Assembly (NCBI GenBank): GCA_037013685.1
Contig: CM072888.1
Coordinates: 8,847,034 to 8,911,033, forward strand
From: Acridotheres tristis
Lineage: Eukaryota > Chordata > Aves > Passeriformes > Sturnidae
Length of the DNA stretch: 64,000 nt
Direction of reading: 5' to 3'
Shown in pieces: positions 37,781 through 50,470 of this stretch. The notes under the pieces were generated by a model that searched no databases, was not told the DNA's origin, and was given only the letters and a program-made list of their open reading frames with translations. Both the position numbers and the translations under genes were made by a program. How positions within the stretch are numbered: position 1 is the stretch's first letter; each line of letters opens with the position of its first letter.

Positions 37781-38018
37781 TAGTGTATCCTGAGTTTGGG
37801 GTGCCACAATATAAAAGAGACATGAAGGCATTAGAGAGTGTCCAAAGGAGGGCACAAGGATGGTGAAGAACCTTGAGGGGAAACATGGCAGAGTTCAATA
37901 AATGCTTGTACAGTGCTCTCAGGCACAGGCTGGGATTCTTGGGGTGTCCTGTGCAGGGCCAGGAGTTGGACTCGATGATCCTAATGGATCCCTTCCAGCT
38001 CTGCATGTTCCGTGAAAG
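37781..38018 (+). mobile_element. CR1 LINE 3' end with internal deletion
   Basis: The left part (about 37781-37885) has 'gagagtgtccaaaggagggc' and 'ggatggtgaagaacctt', from the end of the CR1 coding region. The right part has 'gtgctctcaggcaca' near 37913, 'ggggtgtcctgtgcagggcc' near 37942 and 'aggagttggactcgatgatc' near 37962, from the CR1 3' untranslated end. The sequence that normally lies between them is missing, with the join near 37886-37892. The right end is close to the natural CR1 terminus. This is a different CR1 subfamily from that at 7700, judged by its 3' end. Confidence 0.9.
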
Positions 38019-41000
38019 AAATCTGAGAGCAGTTCACCAATAAGGTCCAAGCATTGCATCACTCATCCCTATTTCACATTTCTTGCCTCACTCTGTTGAG
38101 GCAAAATAATTTCCCTCCTTTTCAGGAATATTTAATGAAAACCAGGTTTTTATCTAACTTGCCTGGCATTTTATGTGCCAGGTTTTCCCTCTTGAGACAT
38201 AGTACTCACTTTTGTTTTAAACACAGTTCTAAGTAAATAAAAATAACCAATAGAAGAGAGAGAGACAACAACTCATATTTTAAAATTTAATATCAAGTTT
38301 GAGTTCATCTAATCAAGAGATATCCAGTACATTTGATTAGTTAATTTGTGTTGACTGACTCAGATGTAATGTCCAAGGAACAAATTTCCATACTGTTCTG
38401 AGACAAAGCATCCCTCCTCCCTCTCCCTTTTGTTAGCCATGGATGTAACTAACCCAGATACTTTTAAATTAAAAAGAACTGTAATTTAATTTGCATTGAT
38501 TGGAGGTTCTTATTTGGTAAACTCACAGAGGCTGTTTTTCTTTGCCTGAGATGCTTACACTGAAAAAACCCACAAATTTATAACACACTGCACCATGAAC
38601 AATATAAGTTTAATAATACTTTTGCATTCCTTAAGATTCCTCTTTGCAGTTCAGTCATTTCATTCCCATTTAATTTCACAAAGAAGATTCTGAGACTGTG
38701 TTAGACCAGTCTGATATTTTTTCAGTTGGTATTTTTAAAAATAAATATATAAACTCCCTCATTCTATGGTGCATCTTTTCAGTTTCTAATACTTGTGGCT
38801 GTTCAGAGATGATGTAAATTCTCACTATTTTTGTGAAATAAAATATTAAAACTACATTGTTACCTTTACATCTTGACAGCCACCAATACCTAGGCTCCAT
38901 TAAGCATAGAATTCTATTATACTAACTACACTACAAACATATAATCTCTGCCATAAAGAAATATCTGACAGAAATTTGCTAGAGAAAAGCTGCAGAGCTA
39001 AGAGGAGTTTAGGAATGTCAGCAAAAGAAAAAATACAAGATGCTTACCTTACATGACTTTTCCGACAAACTCCATTTCAAAGAACAGAAGTTTGATATTC
39101 AAACTACTCTTTTTCACCAGGTAAGTGGTAATCCTTCGTGATTTAATTTGTGCAGTAAGACAGTAGAGACTATGTTTTGTTTGCATTTGTGCAATAACTG
39201 GCTAATCAAATGTTTCTTGTCAGAGATCTCTCAAGCTGCAAGACAAAATTAAATTCCAACTCTATACAGCAAATAAAATTACTCACTAAGGGACCCAGGC
39301 CTTCTTTCTTAATCTTGGAAAAAATGTTTTAGTAAAAAAAATCTATTTGATAACAGCATAAATAAGAATGTATAGAAGTAAAATTTCTAGGAATTACATA
39401 ATTGGATTTTTTTCACATTTTGTGAGAAATTCCGTTTTCTTCAATTCATGATGGTGTGGAAAAAAAAAATCCCAGTTAATTGCCATTTGAAATAGAAACC
39501 ATAATTCTCATCTTATACTTAATAATTATTAAAACCCCCTATTCATTTAATTTGATAGTAGACTGGATACATTGAAAGTGTAGATTGCAGATGGGTGATT
39601 GAGGAAAAAAAAAGATATCTTGCTGAAGTATAAAATTCAGAGACCAGTGGCTCTTGTTCTCACAGAGTTGCCCACATGAACTTTCACTGTATGCTTTCAA
39701 AAACCTCATAACCCTTAGTTTATTCAGACAATAAATCCCTTGCAAGAGGCATAAATCCTTATCACCACTAACTCCTTATTTTCTTTCGAAAATATGAGTT
39801 GCACAATGTAGGATTCAGTTCAACCTACTCAGAGAACTTTTCAAACATTAAGTGTACAATGGACAAGTAATGTTCTTCTGTAGTGATTTTTCTTCTGTAG
39901 TGGCAGAGGTGTTTCATGTGATATGAGAGCATCATAATTTGCTTTTCTAATTTTCTTCACAGAATCCCTGTCCCACTATCCCATTATTGCTCTCCATAAA
40001 AGTATGACCAGTCATCCTGGTGTTCTCAAATGCAACAAAAATTTTACAGTTCTATTTTCTTTGCCTTTCCTTGTCCTCCTATCACCTTTGACTCTGTTAC
40101 TACAGAGTGGTTCAACATTAGTCCTCTGATCGTCTCCTCCCCAAATTTCATCAGCTACTGCAGGCAGCATTTGGCCATGAAGGAGTCCATCAGGTTTTTT
40201 TGGGTGGGTATTGACCAAGTGCTAGGCCTAAGGAGTCTGTGGTAGGAGAAGCAAATTTATTATAAATTGTGTTACTACATGAAATTTAAATTTCCTGATT
40301 TAATCCTGACCATATCTGAAATGCATAAATAAGTAACCTCATTGTTTGGTTTGTTTCTCTTGAAATACAAAATATAAATTGATCCCATCGTAAAAAAAAA
40401 AAATAGCTATTTCTCAAAAATCAAGCTTTATAAATACTAGGGGCTGTCCCAAATGATCCATATCCTCAGAAGACATAAATTTTCAGGTATTTCTGTTTTC
40501 CTGGAACAGCTGCTCCTCCTTTTAACTTAAGCATTCAAATGGAGTTTTGGATGATTAATTTCTGCCCAACTCTTCAGGTAACAACGTCTGTGAAGAGACC
40601 AGGGCTCTGAAAAATCATATATGACAACAGTAATGTGAGCAATGTGGAATTTATCAAATAATCACATTACAATTTGAAAATCTCCAAATGCCAGCTGTGG
40701 AAAAACAATTATTTAACGGGTTTTCACAGTTTTCTTTACTTGTCATTGAAATCCAGTAGAACCACAGAAAACAGATGGAAAAACAATAAGGAACCCAAGA
40801 AAACATAAATATGAAATTTCACACAATTTAAAATGTTTGTCAGATTTACCAAAGGAATGCTTTGTTATTTTTTCAACTGTTAGAAGAACATCTAATTTAG
40901 GATTGCAAATTAAATACCTTGTTTGCACAGTGTGGTTTCTATGACTGCTCTTTTTTCTTTAAATAGGTTTGGAAAGCCACACCACAGAACTTGATTTAGA

Positions 41001-42611
41001 ATCACAGGAAACTATTTTTTTACAGGGTGTTCCTTGAGATTCATCTTTCAAGAAAAGCATTTTTTCTATTTCTGCCCCATTAGACAAAAATTTCCAAAAG
41101 GGGTGGTAATACTCTGAGAATCCAGGTAAAGGAATAGGGTTAAGGTAGGAGAGAAAAAAACCACAACATTAAATGTAAGCATAATTGAGATTTAACAGGA
41201 ATGTTTTCTTGTCCCCTTAATCAAAAGTATTTTGACACTAATTTCCACCAGAAGCACAAGTTCCATGGACAACAGCTTCAGTGAGACAAGAGCAGCCTCA
41301 AAAATACCAATATAAAATGAAAGCTATTGTCAGAATGCTATGTTGCAGAAGTGAGATTGTGGACAAACACAATGCTTACTCCATCCCTGCTAATTTGTAC
41401 TAAGTAGGTAATAATTTCCTTTAATATGTGTGATTTTTCAAAAGTTGCTTTGCCCAGGAAAAAATAATTATTTCTCAGGTTTCTAGATTAGAAAGATCCA
41501 CTTTCTAAGAGCAGTGTACTTCAGAGTACATTTTATTGTTGTTTTTTGTTCACATGACTAACATTTCTTATCTATCATGTACTCTTTTTAGGAACCACAT
41601 AAATGTCTTCCTGATGTTTAAGTGTTCAAGACTTTAAATCTGAGTCTTCTGATTGCAAACTCAGAAGGTTTCAGGCCACACATAAGCCAGAGATGAAAAT
41701 TACATGCTACATAACTGGGGGTTGAGTGGAGTGGTAGTGTAGTTATATTTTTTTCTTTAGAAAAGCTGTTAATTGCATTTGGTGTGTCAGATCAACATTT
41801 AATTTATTTCCATCAGCCTCATTTAGATTCAGAAGTTATACCACATTGCTTTCTTCATTTAATTCATTTGAGACATCCTTAGGATATGAGCCCACATGAC
41901 TTGTATTCTTGGCATGATATGCAAAGAAACAATGCTTATTTCTTGTTAATATATGCATCACTACAGACAGTCCTCTGCATCTTTCTTTCTATTTTTTTTT
42001 TTGTTTGTTCGTTCTGTTTTGTTTTGTTTTTGTTGATTTTTTTTTGTAAATTTGATGAACTTTTTTTTTACAACATTGCCCATGGGTTTGGACACATCAA
42101 ATGCTTTCTTGCAATTGTATTCTTATGTCTGTCATTCTTCTTGATCTAATTTAATCAGTAAGACAGTGCATTTAAGCATTTAAGCATTCTTAGTTTACTA
42201 TTCTGACTTTAATGCTATTATAAACATAAGAGAAAAGCTCATATAGCAGATTCTTCTATCATTTCAACACCGTTTTTGTATGTATCTGTGTGCAGGTGTA
42301 TGTTAAAATATTTCCAGTCTCTGCTCTTAAGTAAATGTATTGATTTTTAGACAAAATTTACAGTATCCTTTTAGTCCATTAAGAACCCTTTTGAGTATAG
42401 CACTAAATTACATTTCATCTTCTCCTGTTCTCTTGCCCCATGTTCAATGATGCCTTGGGTACTGGTATAATAGTAATAACAATAAATACAAACCCCCCAA
42501 AGTAATGCAGAATCAGCCAATTGTGTTTCATTTAAATTCTGAGAGAAAACATATGTAATTTAATTTTAATGTAACTGTCCCTTCCTTTTTTCTCCAGACT
42601 TTTATAAATTT
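38019..42611. other. AT-rich non-coding stretch
   Basis: No gene or transposon is recognised. A small direct repeat (ttcttctgtagtg at 39873 and 39890) and ordinary A/T runs are present. A TAAT-rich, repeat-free piece lies at 39118-39290. Confidence 0.55.
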
Positions 42612-42701
42612 ATGAATTCTAAAAAATTACTAAAAATTATCTTGAATGAATTAAATGAATGAAATTATCCATGAATTCTAAATTATCTAAAAATTATCTT
42701 G
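42612..42701. repeat. AT-rich direct duplication
   Basis: Two copies lie 59 bases apart: 42612-42644 and 42671-42701. Both begin atgaattcta and end ctaaaaattatcttg, with a small indel in the middle. This fits local tandem duplication. Confidence 0.8.
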
Positions 42702-42750
42702 CTTTCCCTCCTTTTACATGGTAAATGCATATGATTTCCACATATTATAC

Positions 42751-42768
42751 ATATTACATATGTAATAT
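42751..42768. repeat. Perfect 18-bp palindrome
   Basis: The sequence atattacatatgtaatat reads the same on both strands. It is AT-rich and centred on catatg, an E-box-like NdeI site. A chance origin is plausible. Confidence 0.8.
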
Positions 42769-42856
42769 TGAAATGACCGTGCAGATTTCATATTACAGAG
42801 TGATTTTCTTGAAATCAGGGCTTTACTGGTGATAAAGATGAATAAGAAACATTTGG

Positions 42857-43032
42857 GGGGTTTTTGGTTTTGTTTTTGTTTTGGTGGTTTGTTTGTTTGG
42901 TTGGTTGGTTTGTTTTGGTTTGGTTTTTGGGGTTTTTTGTTTGGTTTTTGTTTAGTTGGTTGGGGGTTTTTTTGTGTGGTTTATTTTTTGTTGTTGTTTT
43001 GTTTTGGTTTTGGTTTTATTTTTGTTTTAATA
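42857..43032 (+). repeat. G/T-rich low-complexity tract
   Basis: About 175 bases are made almost only of G and T, with runs ggggggttttt, ggttggttgg and gttgggggttttt. The two hydrophobic Phe/Trp/Val/Gly-rich frames across it (42829-43172) are composition artefacts. It may support local G-quadruplex or unusual structure on the plus strand. Confidence 0.95.
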
Positions 43033-43559
43033 AGAAAATCAGGAGTCCTGGTGGTATCAGCACCAATTTGTTGTCAATTATAAGAAAATATAATTTTCAA
43101 TGGTTTTCAAACTTAGCATTTTCTGTTTCATGGTTCTGGAGCCAATTTGGTAATGGATTTGCTATTTACTGACAACGTCAAATTTAACTAAATTTTCCTA
43201 AAGCCTTCTAACAGCTTACTTTAATTTTGTCAATTTAGGAAAAGATAAGAACAAAAAGTACCAAAAAATACAAGGAATGCTTTGAGCACCAGATTTCTGC
43301 TGAGTTAATAGATATCACTTCAATCTCCTTCCTGCAACATGCTAATTTCAATTCTGTAGTTTTCTAGTCATTATTTCTCAGTGTTTGATACATTCTGATG
43401 CTGAAAAGCCTTGTCCACATGCCTTGAAGAAAAGTTTATTTGTGTGCTTGAAGTCTTGAGAGTGTGTTGCTGAGTCAATGGCCTTGCTCCTAAACTTAAT
43501 AATAAAGAATGAGACACCATACGTATTGAATTTTTTCCTGGGTTGCTTTGCGAAGCTTT

Positions 43560-43561
<2 letters not shown>
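43033..43561. other. Non-coding stretch, nothing recognised
   Basis: AT-rich unique DNA lies between the G/T tract and the T36 run. Confidence 0.6.

Positions 43562-43597
<36 letters not shown>
43562..43597 (-). repeat. T36 homopolymer (poly(A) on the minus strand)
   Basis: Thirty-six consecutive T residues are followed by aataaacaaacc. Read on the minus strand this is a poly(A) stretch preceded by ...gtttgtttatt. It could be the tail of a retrotransposed transcript lying at higher coordinates, but I recognise no such gene there. Confidence 0.95.
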
Positions 43598-43601
<4 letters not shown>

Positions 43602-44699
43602 AACAAACCTCAGATACAAACTTTTAAAATGATTGAGTACTTTCATTGTAAGATTTTGTATTCCACAAAATTCAAGAGTAGAGTTTTGACCCATTATTTC
43701 CAATATGAACCTGAATGTGCTTAGTCCCTGAGAAGGGCTTTGAACAGGAATATAGGTGGCCAAAAGAGACTGCAGAGAGGGACCCAGCACTTGTCAGGTG
43801 CTGTGCAGCAGACCAAATCCTACTCTGTGTGTAGCAGTGAGATGGACAGGAGCTATCATTCACTCTCCTGCAGCTTTTTCTCATGGCCTTTTCCCCCTAG
43901 CAATTTAGACAGATTTTAGTCTATTCAGCTGATGCAAGACCCTCAGCTGCACATATCCATCATCACCTTTTTGTCACCACAAATGCCACTGTGACTTCAT
44001 AGGATGACAGCTCGAGGAGTTATTTCTGCATGAAAGCTGTCATCTTACCCCACCAACACAGACACTCTTCACCACTGCACCTCCAATTTCCCCGTGTTTT
44101 CAGCCTTCCCTGGCTCACAGTGCAGTCACACAAACAGTGTTGCTAAGAGATGCTGCAGGATGGAGATGCTCAGATGAGAAATCCCTTAGAAGCCCTCTGC
44201 TAAACAGTCCTGTTCTGGAGGACTTTATTTTCAAATGTGCTTTTACTGCATCCATGAGGAGCTAATCCCTGCACTTCCCCTCAGGGAATTTCATTCTTAT
44301 ATCTCCCAGCTCCCTTCCAACCCTGAATTCATATATCCAGTTATAGGACTTTACACTGCCTTGGAAAATTGTTTCCTCACTGGTAAGCTCGGGGTGGAGG
44401 TGAACTCATTCACCCTTACAGCAAGGAGCACAGAAGAACAAAAGCATCTTGAACAGAAATGGATTATTGGAGTTATTCAGTCACATCAGATGCACATGTC
44501 ACAAAATTGCCTTCATAAAACTATTGACCCCTGTCTTAGAAGCCTCTTATTATTTGCCTTGTACTTCCTGTACTGCCAGTGAAAGATTCCAGCTTCTTGT
44601 ATTTCCTGTAAATTCCTGTATTTCCATCTTTTACTTCCTAGGAAGTTTTAGCAAGATATTAAGGGCATTCTAATTTAGTTATTTTTATTCATGAACTGT
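43598..44699. other. Relatively G+C-rich non-coding stretch, identity unknown
   Basis: Composition rises over about 43730-44420. Minus-strand frames (43596-43884) and a plus-strand frame of 115 codons (44235-44582) are open but match no family I know. Because the poly(A)-like run lies at its left, a decayed retrocopy on the minus strand is possible but unproven. Confidence 0.4.
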
Positions 44700-44915
44700 T
44701 TATTGCTATCAAAGAATCACAGATCCATCTAACATCCATCAAATCCATCTCTTTCCAATTTAGAGAGAAGGATGATGTTGTGGGGGACTTTACAGAAATC
44801 CAGGTAGATGACATCTGTAGCATGGAAGACCACAAAGCAGGATTTACTCTTGGTGTCTCTGTTCTGGCTGTCCCAAACCACCTCCCTGTCACCTCCTATA
44901 TATCTTCTGATTGTA
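44700..44915 (-). pseudogene. CR1 LINE reverse transcriptase fragment, decayed
   Basis: On the minus strand the frame reads ATDVIYLDFCKVPHNII followed by LSKLERDGFDG. This is the CR1 reverse-transcriptase region around motif A and the segment after it. To its left in protein order lie WDSQNRDTKSKSC-like residues from the upstream conserved block. Breaks: about four residues normally found just after FCK are missing; more sequence is lost between the upstream block and ATDV; a stop follows FDGC; and the next conserved piece (VRWI) continues in another frame. The copy cannot encode an active enzyme. It is a piece of CR1 coding region without the 3' end, so it is a truncated and rearranged insertion. 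Confidence 0.88.
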
Positions 44916-47295
44916 TTTAGTTCTTTCCCTTTCTCAGTGAGTAACTGTTTGCATTTACACAAAGCGAACAATTAATCCTCCTTGCTATGTCAGCCATGCC
45001 AAGGTTTTACTGCTTTCCTCTCCTACAAATTTTTGATAAGAACTTCCCCTTTTCTGAGGTATCAAGACTCTACTCATTCAATCTACTACATGATATATCT
45101 CGATGGGATGAGATGGAAAAATCAACCACAAGCCCCTAATCTTAGTGTTTAGACACCTCTATTTAGAACTATGAGCACATTGCCTTTTGAGCAGAAATGT
45201 GACATCTCAGAAGAACAGTGCAGGTGACAGTCAAGAAGGGAGAGTTTATGAGAGAAGATGGGGAACAGACAGTATGGACTGTATTCCTAATTTCAGCCTG
45301 CTCTTCTGTAAAGGCAGGAGACTCTGCTGTTGTCAGTGCAAACAACATTCTCCGTTCTCTTCTTCACTAGCCAAGAAAGGCAATCACGGACCCTGAAAGT
45401 CACTAAAGCTGTGCAAAACACACAGTTAGTTCCTCCTCATGGTCACAGCTCTTGATCCAACAGCTCTTATTGCATGAGCATTAGCGAACATACCTGTGTC
45501 AACTTTAGCCAGATTGATCTCATAATTTTGTCACATTTTATAGAAGTTCCGTGAGTTAAAAAATTAAAAATTTTTAGTACACATGAAATTAAAAAAAAAA
45601 AAAACAAACACAAATATATGTTTTCCTTGCTCAGAGAAGTAGAACATGCTATATATTTGTATTCAGAATGGAGAAATTTAATAGTTCTAACTAGAAGTAG
45701 GTCATGATTAGTATTTTGTTTTGTCACAAGCCTGACTTTTTCTATGGAGTTTCTTATTAAAAAAAAAGTCCCCCCTTCTTCTTAGAAGAAATTTTCCACA
45801 ATTATTATGATAGAATATTTCATATTTTTTCTGATTATAAATCCACAATAAACAAGCTTTGATGCATTTCAGGTCTCCAGGGGCATAAGTGTATTACTGA
45901 GAATAAATATTGTCCTGTTGCTACAACATGAATAATTCATCATAACTAAGATCTCTTCATCTTTATTTTCTACTATGCCTCTTTCGAAATGCAGTCTTGG
46001 AAACATAATTTATAGAAAATGTATATTTCTTAAGTACTTTATCTTACTCTCTGCAATGTCACCATCTAAACACTGAAAATGGCATGCCCATTAAATTTAA
46101 TTATAAGGCATCCATTTCAATAAATACACTCCGAACCTGTATGTTTGTCAATATGCTATTTGTCATTATCAGCTGGAGCAGTAAGTTATTTCTATACAGA
46201 ACCATTGTGTTTTGTACCCTTTCTTTACTGGCAGTGTCCATGAAAAGAACAAATTCATGTACAATGCAGTAAGTAAAATAATAAACATTAATTTAATCAC
46301 CGTCTAATACATATCTTCCTAAAAGAAAAGCTACTGTTATGTTATGTTAAAGGAAATTTTTTTAATAGTCCAACAAGGGAAAATATAGTGAGTTTTTACC
46401 TGTGCCATTAGTTTAAATTCTCAACACATTTTCTGGAAAGTCAATTCTTTACTTTGCTTAGTGAGCTGTTTATCATAGATTCAATTTGTTCACTCTCCAA
46501 ATCAAGGAATTTTTTTTTCTTTTATTGAATGTGTGATTGGTATTGTTATTCTTTACTTTAAAGATCAAAGTCTTTTTTCTCATACAACACAATCTGTGTT
46601 CGATCAGAGGCCAATTACTAAAATACAATTTTGTTTTATGGAAAATATTTACAATCATATATAAGGTCAATGCTACTTAACTACAAAAAAATTTGGTCTG
46701 AAATATTTTTTTTTAAATATAGCAGATAATCAACTGTACTGAACTAAGAATACCTGGGTTCTTCATGAAGATCGAAAGAGGACATTGATGATTATTTAAA
46801 ATAAACTTTCAACCCAATATTGACCTATTAATTGTTCAAGCTGCATATCCTTGTTCAGATTTTATAACTCACTGAATAAAAAACCACAGTTGATACTAAT
46901 TGCTCAACAGCTTTTTCCATTTTAGGCTTTAAGTATTTAAACTCATTCTAAAAATTTAGATAAACATAAAGAAAACCTTATTGTAGACTTCAATGCAGGA
47001 TGATGGCTCATATGTTTTTACTCATGAGAAAATAATGGAAATTACTTCACATACTGACACATTTAGAAACTGATGCTTCTTAACATGCATATATAATAAA
47101 AATAAATGAGATAAACAAGTGAATTTTGGTAGAAACAGTAGATTAGTGAATTTTTTGCATAGTTTAGGAGTGTTACCATATGTTCAAATTTGCTTTTGGT
47201 CCTTAGCAGAATGTCCCAAGGAAGAGAATAAGCAGGAAAGAATTCAAGAGTGTGACATTTGAAAGTCAAAGCAGTTTATTCTGTGTAGTTTGTGA
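44916..47295. other. AT-rich non-coding stretch
   Basis: No gene or transposon is recognised. An A16-type run lies near 45590-45604. Short open frames do not resemble known proteins. Confidence 0.6.
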
Positions 47296-47392
47296 ACAAA
47301 AACCAAAACCAAAACCAAAACCAAAACCAAAAACAAAAACAAAAACAAACAAAAAAACCCCAGTCAAACAAAAGAAACCAAATCAAAATAAA
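47296..47392 (-). repeat. (AAAACC)n A/C-rich tract
   Basis: Five fairly regular aaaacc units (about 47300-47330) are followed by aaaaac and looser A/C sequence. On the minus strand it is a (GGTTTT)n-like tract of the same class as those at 29856, 42857 and 55261. Confidence 0.9.
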
Positions 47393-48379
47393 TAAACCAG
47401 ACCAGAATGAAGAAGGAAAAAATTTCCTGTATGAAAAATAAGTGACAGAAAAAAATAAATGGAGATGTTTTAAGATAACACTGACTACTGATCAAAACAC
47501 TATTGAATGTATGGAAAGAAAAAAATGCATTTAAATTTGAATGAAAAACAAAATGAAATCTGGGAATGACAATGAAAAGGACGAAAAAGAGAAAATATGA
47601 GAAATAAAAATGTATTTGATGGTCTAATCACTAGGGAAAATCCAAAAGGTTTTCAAAATCTTTCTTTCTAGAGTGATTAGTTGTGAATTTTAAAGATCCA
47701 AGGTGGTGAGCAGTGCTTTTTTTCCTTTGTTTGTTTGATAGGACAGGTGTTTAATTCTATTTTAATTCTGAGGATCAGCCCAAAGAGTTTTCAGCATGCA
47801 AAAAACTAGGACAAGAGTAACAAAGAGCTCATCAATGGAAATGATGACAGCACTGATAAAATTACTAAATAAGAAAAAAATACTAAAAAAAACCCCAGTA
47901 ACTGTGCTTAAAGCTACCCTGGCAAATGCACTTAAAGGTACCCATAGCTAAGCTGAACTATTCTCTGTATATGATAGCCTTTTATTTCAAGAACTCAGCT
48001 TGCACCAAAAGTCAGAAAATCAGGTTTGCACTTGCAAAGGATAATTTATTGCCCTTCCTGATGCATGTTAAAGTATTATTTAGTAAAAATTTCTAAAGTA
48101 ATTTTTATTTCTAAACGAACTTTGAAGTTAGCTTACACTCGCTGTCCACAAGTTTTATTGCAATAAAAAAGGACAGGGTATAAGTCTACAATATGTTCAT
48201 GCATACTTTTCCCAGGGATATCACAATTGTTACATTATTAAATCTGAATATGGCATTTTATTTGTGTAGCTGCAGAGATTCCTGATAATTATCATCTCTT
48301 TCCTTTCAACAACTATGTTATCATGAATTATAGGATGGGGCTATTGCTTGCAGCTGTGTATTTGATAAAACAGAAATCT

Positions 48380-48610
48380 GCACTTTCACCAATAAAGCAA
48401 CAGTTTTCCTGCCCACACAACAATGAAATTCATCATGATTTGTTCATCTGAGCCAATCAAAGTCTCATCTGTGCCATCAGAACAGCAAAACAACAATAAT
48501 CAATTATCAAACCCCATTAAAAGTGAAAATGAGGATTAATCTCATGTTACAGCAGCCTCTCTGGCTCTCATGTTGTTAATCATGTTTTATAAACAGCCAT
48601 CAAATTTATG
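48380..48610. promoter_or_regulatory. Candidate conserved non-coding element
   Basis: A repeat-free segment is dense in short cores typical of developmental enhancers: aacaataatcaattatcaaa (SOX-like and homeodomain-like), ccaatcaaag, ggattaatct, and gttaatcatg. Such clustering suggests constraint but does not prove it. Confidence 0.25.
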
Positions 48611-49403
48611 GTCCAATATGGGTGTGGAAACCTCCACACAAAATATTCAGTGTGCTCACTAATTCCTTTCCTTCTGCTCTGAATACAGGGACATGTTCAT
48701 ATTCCATGTTTAAATTATTTGAATATAGAGATTTGGAAAGTCCTAGGATAAAATACTAATTTGAGTTAATGAACCAATAAACTGTTTATTCCTCCACAAC
48801 TTAAAAGTGTGGGTGGCATAATTGTGTTTCTGTAGACAGAAATGATTTTTTTTTTTTAACTGAAGATTCTCAAAGGGATCATAACACTACTCTTCTTTTT
48901 TGTCTTTTCACTTCATGAGGCTGTTTGAATCCTTGATGACCTGTGAGCTCAAATGACCTCTTCCCAATCTTTCCATGCTTAAATCACTAAGAAGGCATTC
49001 TACAGAATGGTGATGTTAGCAAATTGCTAATTCCAGGTTGGAGGAATTATTAGACATAGAAGCAACTGTGTCACTAGTACCAGACAAAACATAGAGATAG
49101 TGCAGGGAAGAAATGTCTCAAAAAACTATTTTTACTTGCTCTTTTCAACTCATCAGGAATAAACCAAGGGCAGAATTTTTGCTCTTATAGAATTATAACT
49201 TAATTAGAATTAAATACTGCCTTCTTCTTCCGCCTCTGACATTTTTTTCCATTGTATATATCCGAGATCCTCAAGTTCCAGGTCAGCACACCTCCTTTGG
49301 CTATGGCTTTTCCAGAGACAGCCTTCCAAAAGCTGCATAAAAGAAAATGGAATGCAGGTGAGAGTCACCCACGAAATGAATACTGGATTTTTACTTCAAA
49401 GCC

Positions 49404-49425
49404 AAAAAAAAAAAAAAAAAAAAAA
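49404..49425 (+). repeat. A22 homopolymer
   Basis: Twenty-two A residues follow ttcaaagcc. A frame of 64 codons ends in this run, but no retrocopied gene is recognised to its left. Confidence 0.95.
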
Positions 49426-50470
49426 TTATTTTGGTGTACATCTTGATGCAGCCATTCCTGTCCAGCTGGATGCCATTTAGAATCACAACCAGATTGCCAC
49501 AGGGCATTCTGACAACGGGTATTTAAAAACCCATTATGATAAACCTTTAGTATAACTGAGTTTATGGAATTAAATTAAGAAGGAAAAAGGCTGACTTCCA
49601 AATAAAAATAGCAGAAAAAAAAGCTTACTTTTAAAGTGTTCCAAATAAGTTTATGCAAGGCCATTTGACTATTTTTCTTTATTATTATTATTTTTATTAT
49701 TGTTTTACTATTGTGGTCAGTCAGTGTGGGGGAGCAAAGAGAATCAAAGGAAAGAGGAAATAAACAAAAGTGGTAATGGGATCCTGTTAAATGGACATGT
49801 TTGTAAGATAGAAATAACATTGGAATTCAAAGAAAATATGCTCAAAGTTGGCTATTTAATTTTTAATAGACTGGCGTAAAAATTTCAAATTTGTAATGAT
49901 TATTTAAATCACAAAATACCCTGAAATTTATAATTAATTACTAAGAATTTATTTAAATGAAATAAGAATAATCAATTACTCTTTTCATGAAACTATTGCA
50001 GAGGCCATGGTAATATACTGCTTTATAAGCTTCCTTATAGGCAAGGTATTTTAGATAGTTATTGTGTAAAAGGCAAGCCAATAACAAACAGAAAGGTGTG
50101 GTGGAATCATAAAATCAAATTTTATTCATGCATGATGTGAATTTTAGTACTAGAAATTTGATCACATTTTCTCCTATAATATTTTTGGGTAATGTGGATA
50201 AAAGAGCATTCTACAGGCTCATCTGTGGAAATCAGACAACACAAACAAAATTTTATATATAAAATAAGCAAAGAAGATGGAAACATATAGATTTATAAAG
50301 CTGGCACAGTTGCACTTTGTTTTCAGGAGTTTCTCTCATACCATGTTTGAATCACAGTCAGAGATCTCTTTGGAGCATCTTCTTCAGCCTCATCCTTCTT
50401 GATTTTCTATTTCATATTATTTAATAACCTTCATCACAGAGGTTTCTACTCAGTAACAGGTAATCTATGA

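Noticed and set aside
42829..43172. Hydrophobic, membrane-protein-like frames of 84 and 102 codons
   Set aside because: They arise from the G/T-rich tract. Composition alone explains the Phe/Trp/Val/Gly content.
47296..47340. (AAAACC)n considered as interstitial telomeric sequence
   Set aside because: The complement (GGTTTT)n is not the vertebrate telomere unit TTAGGG, and similar G/T tracts recur as low-complexity DNA.
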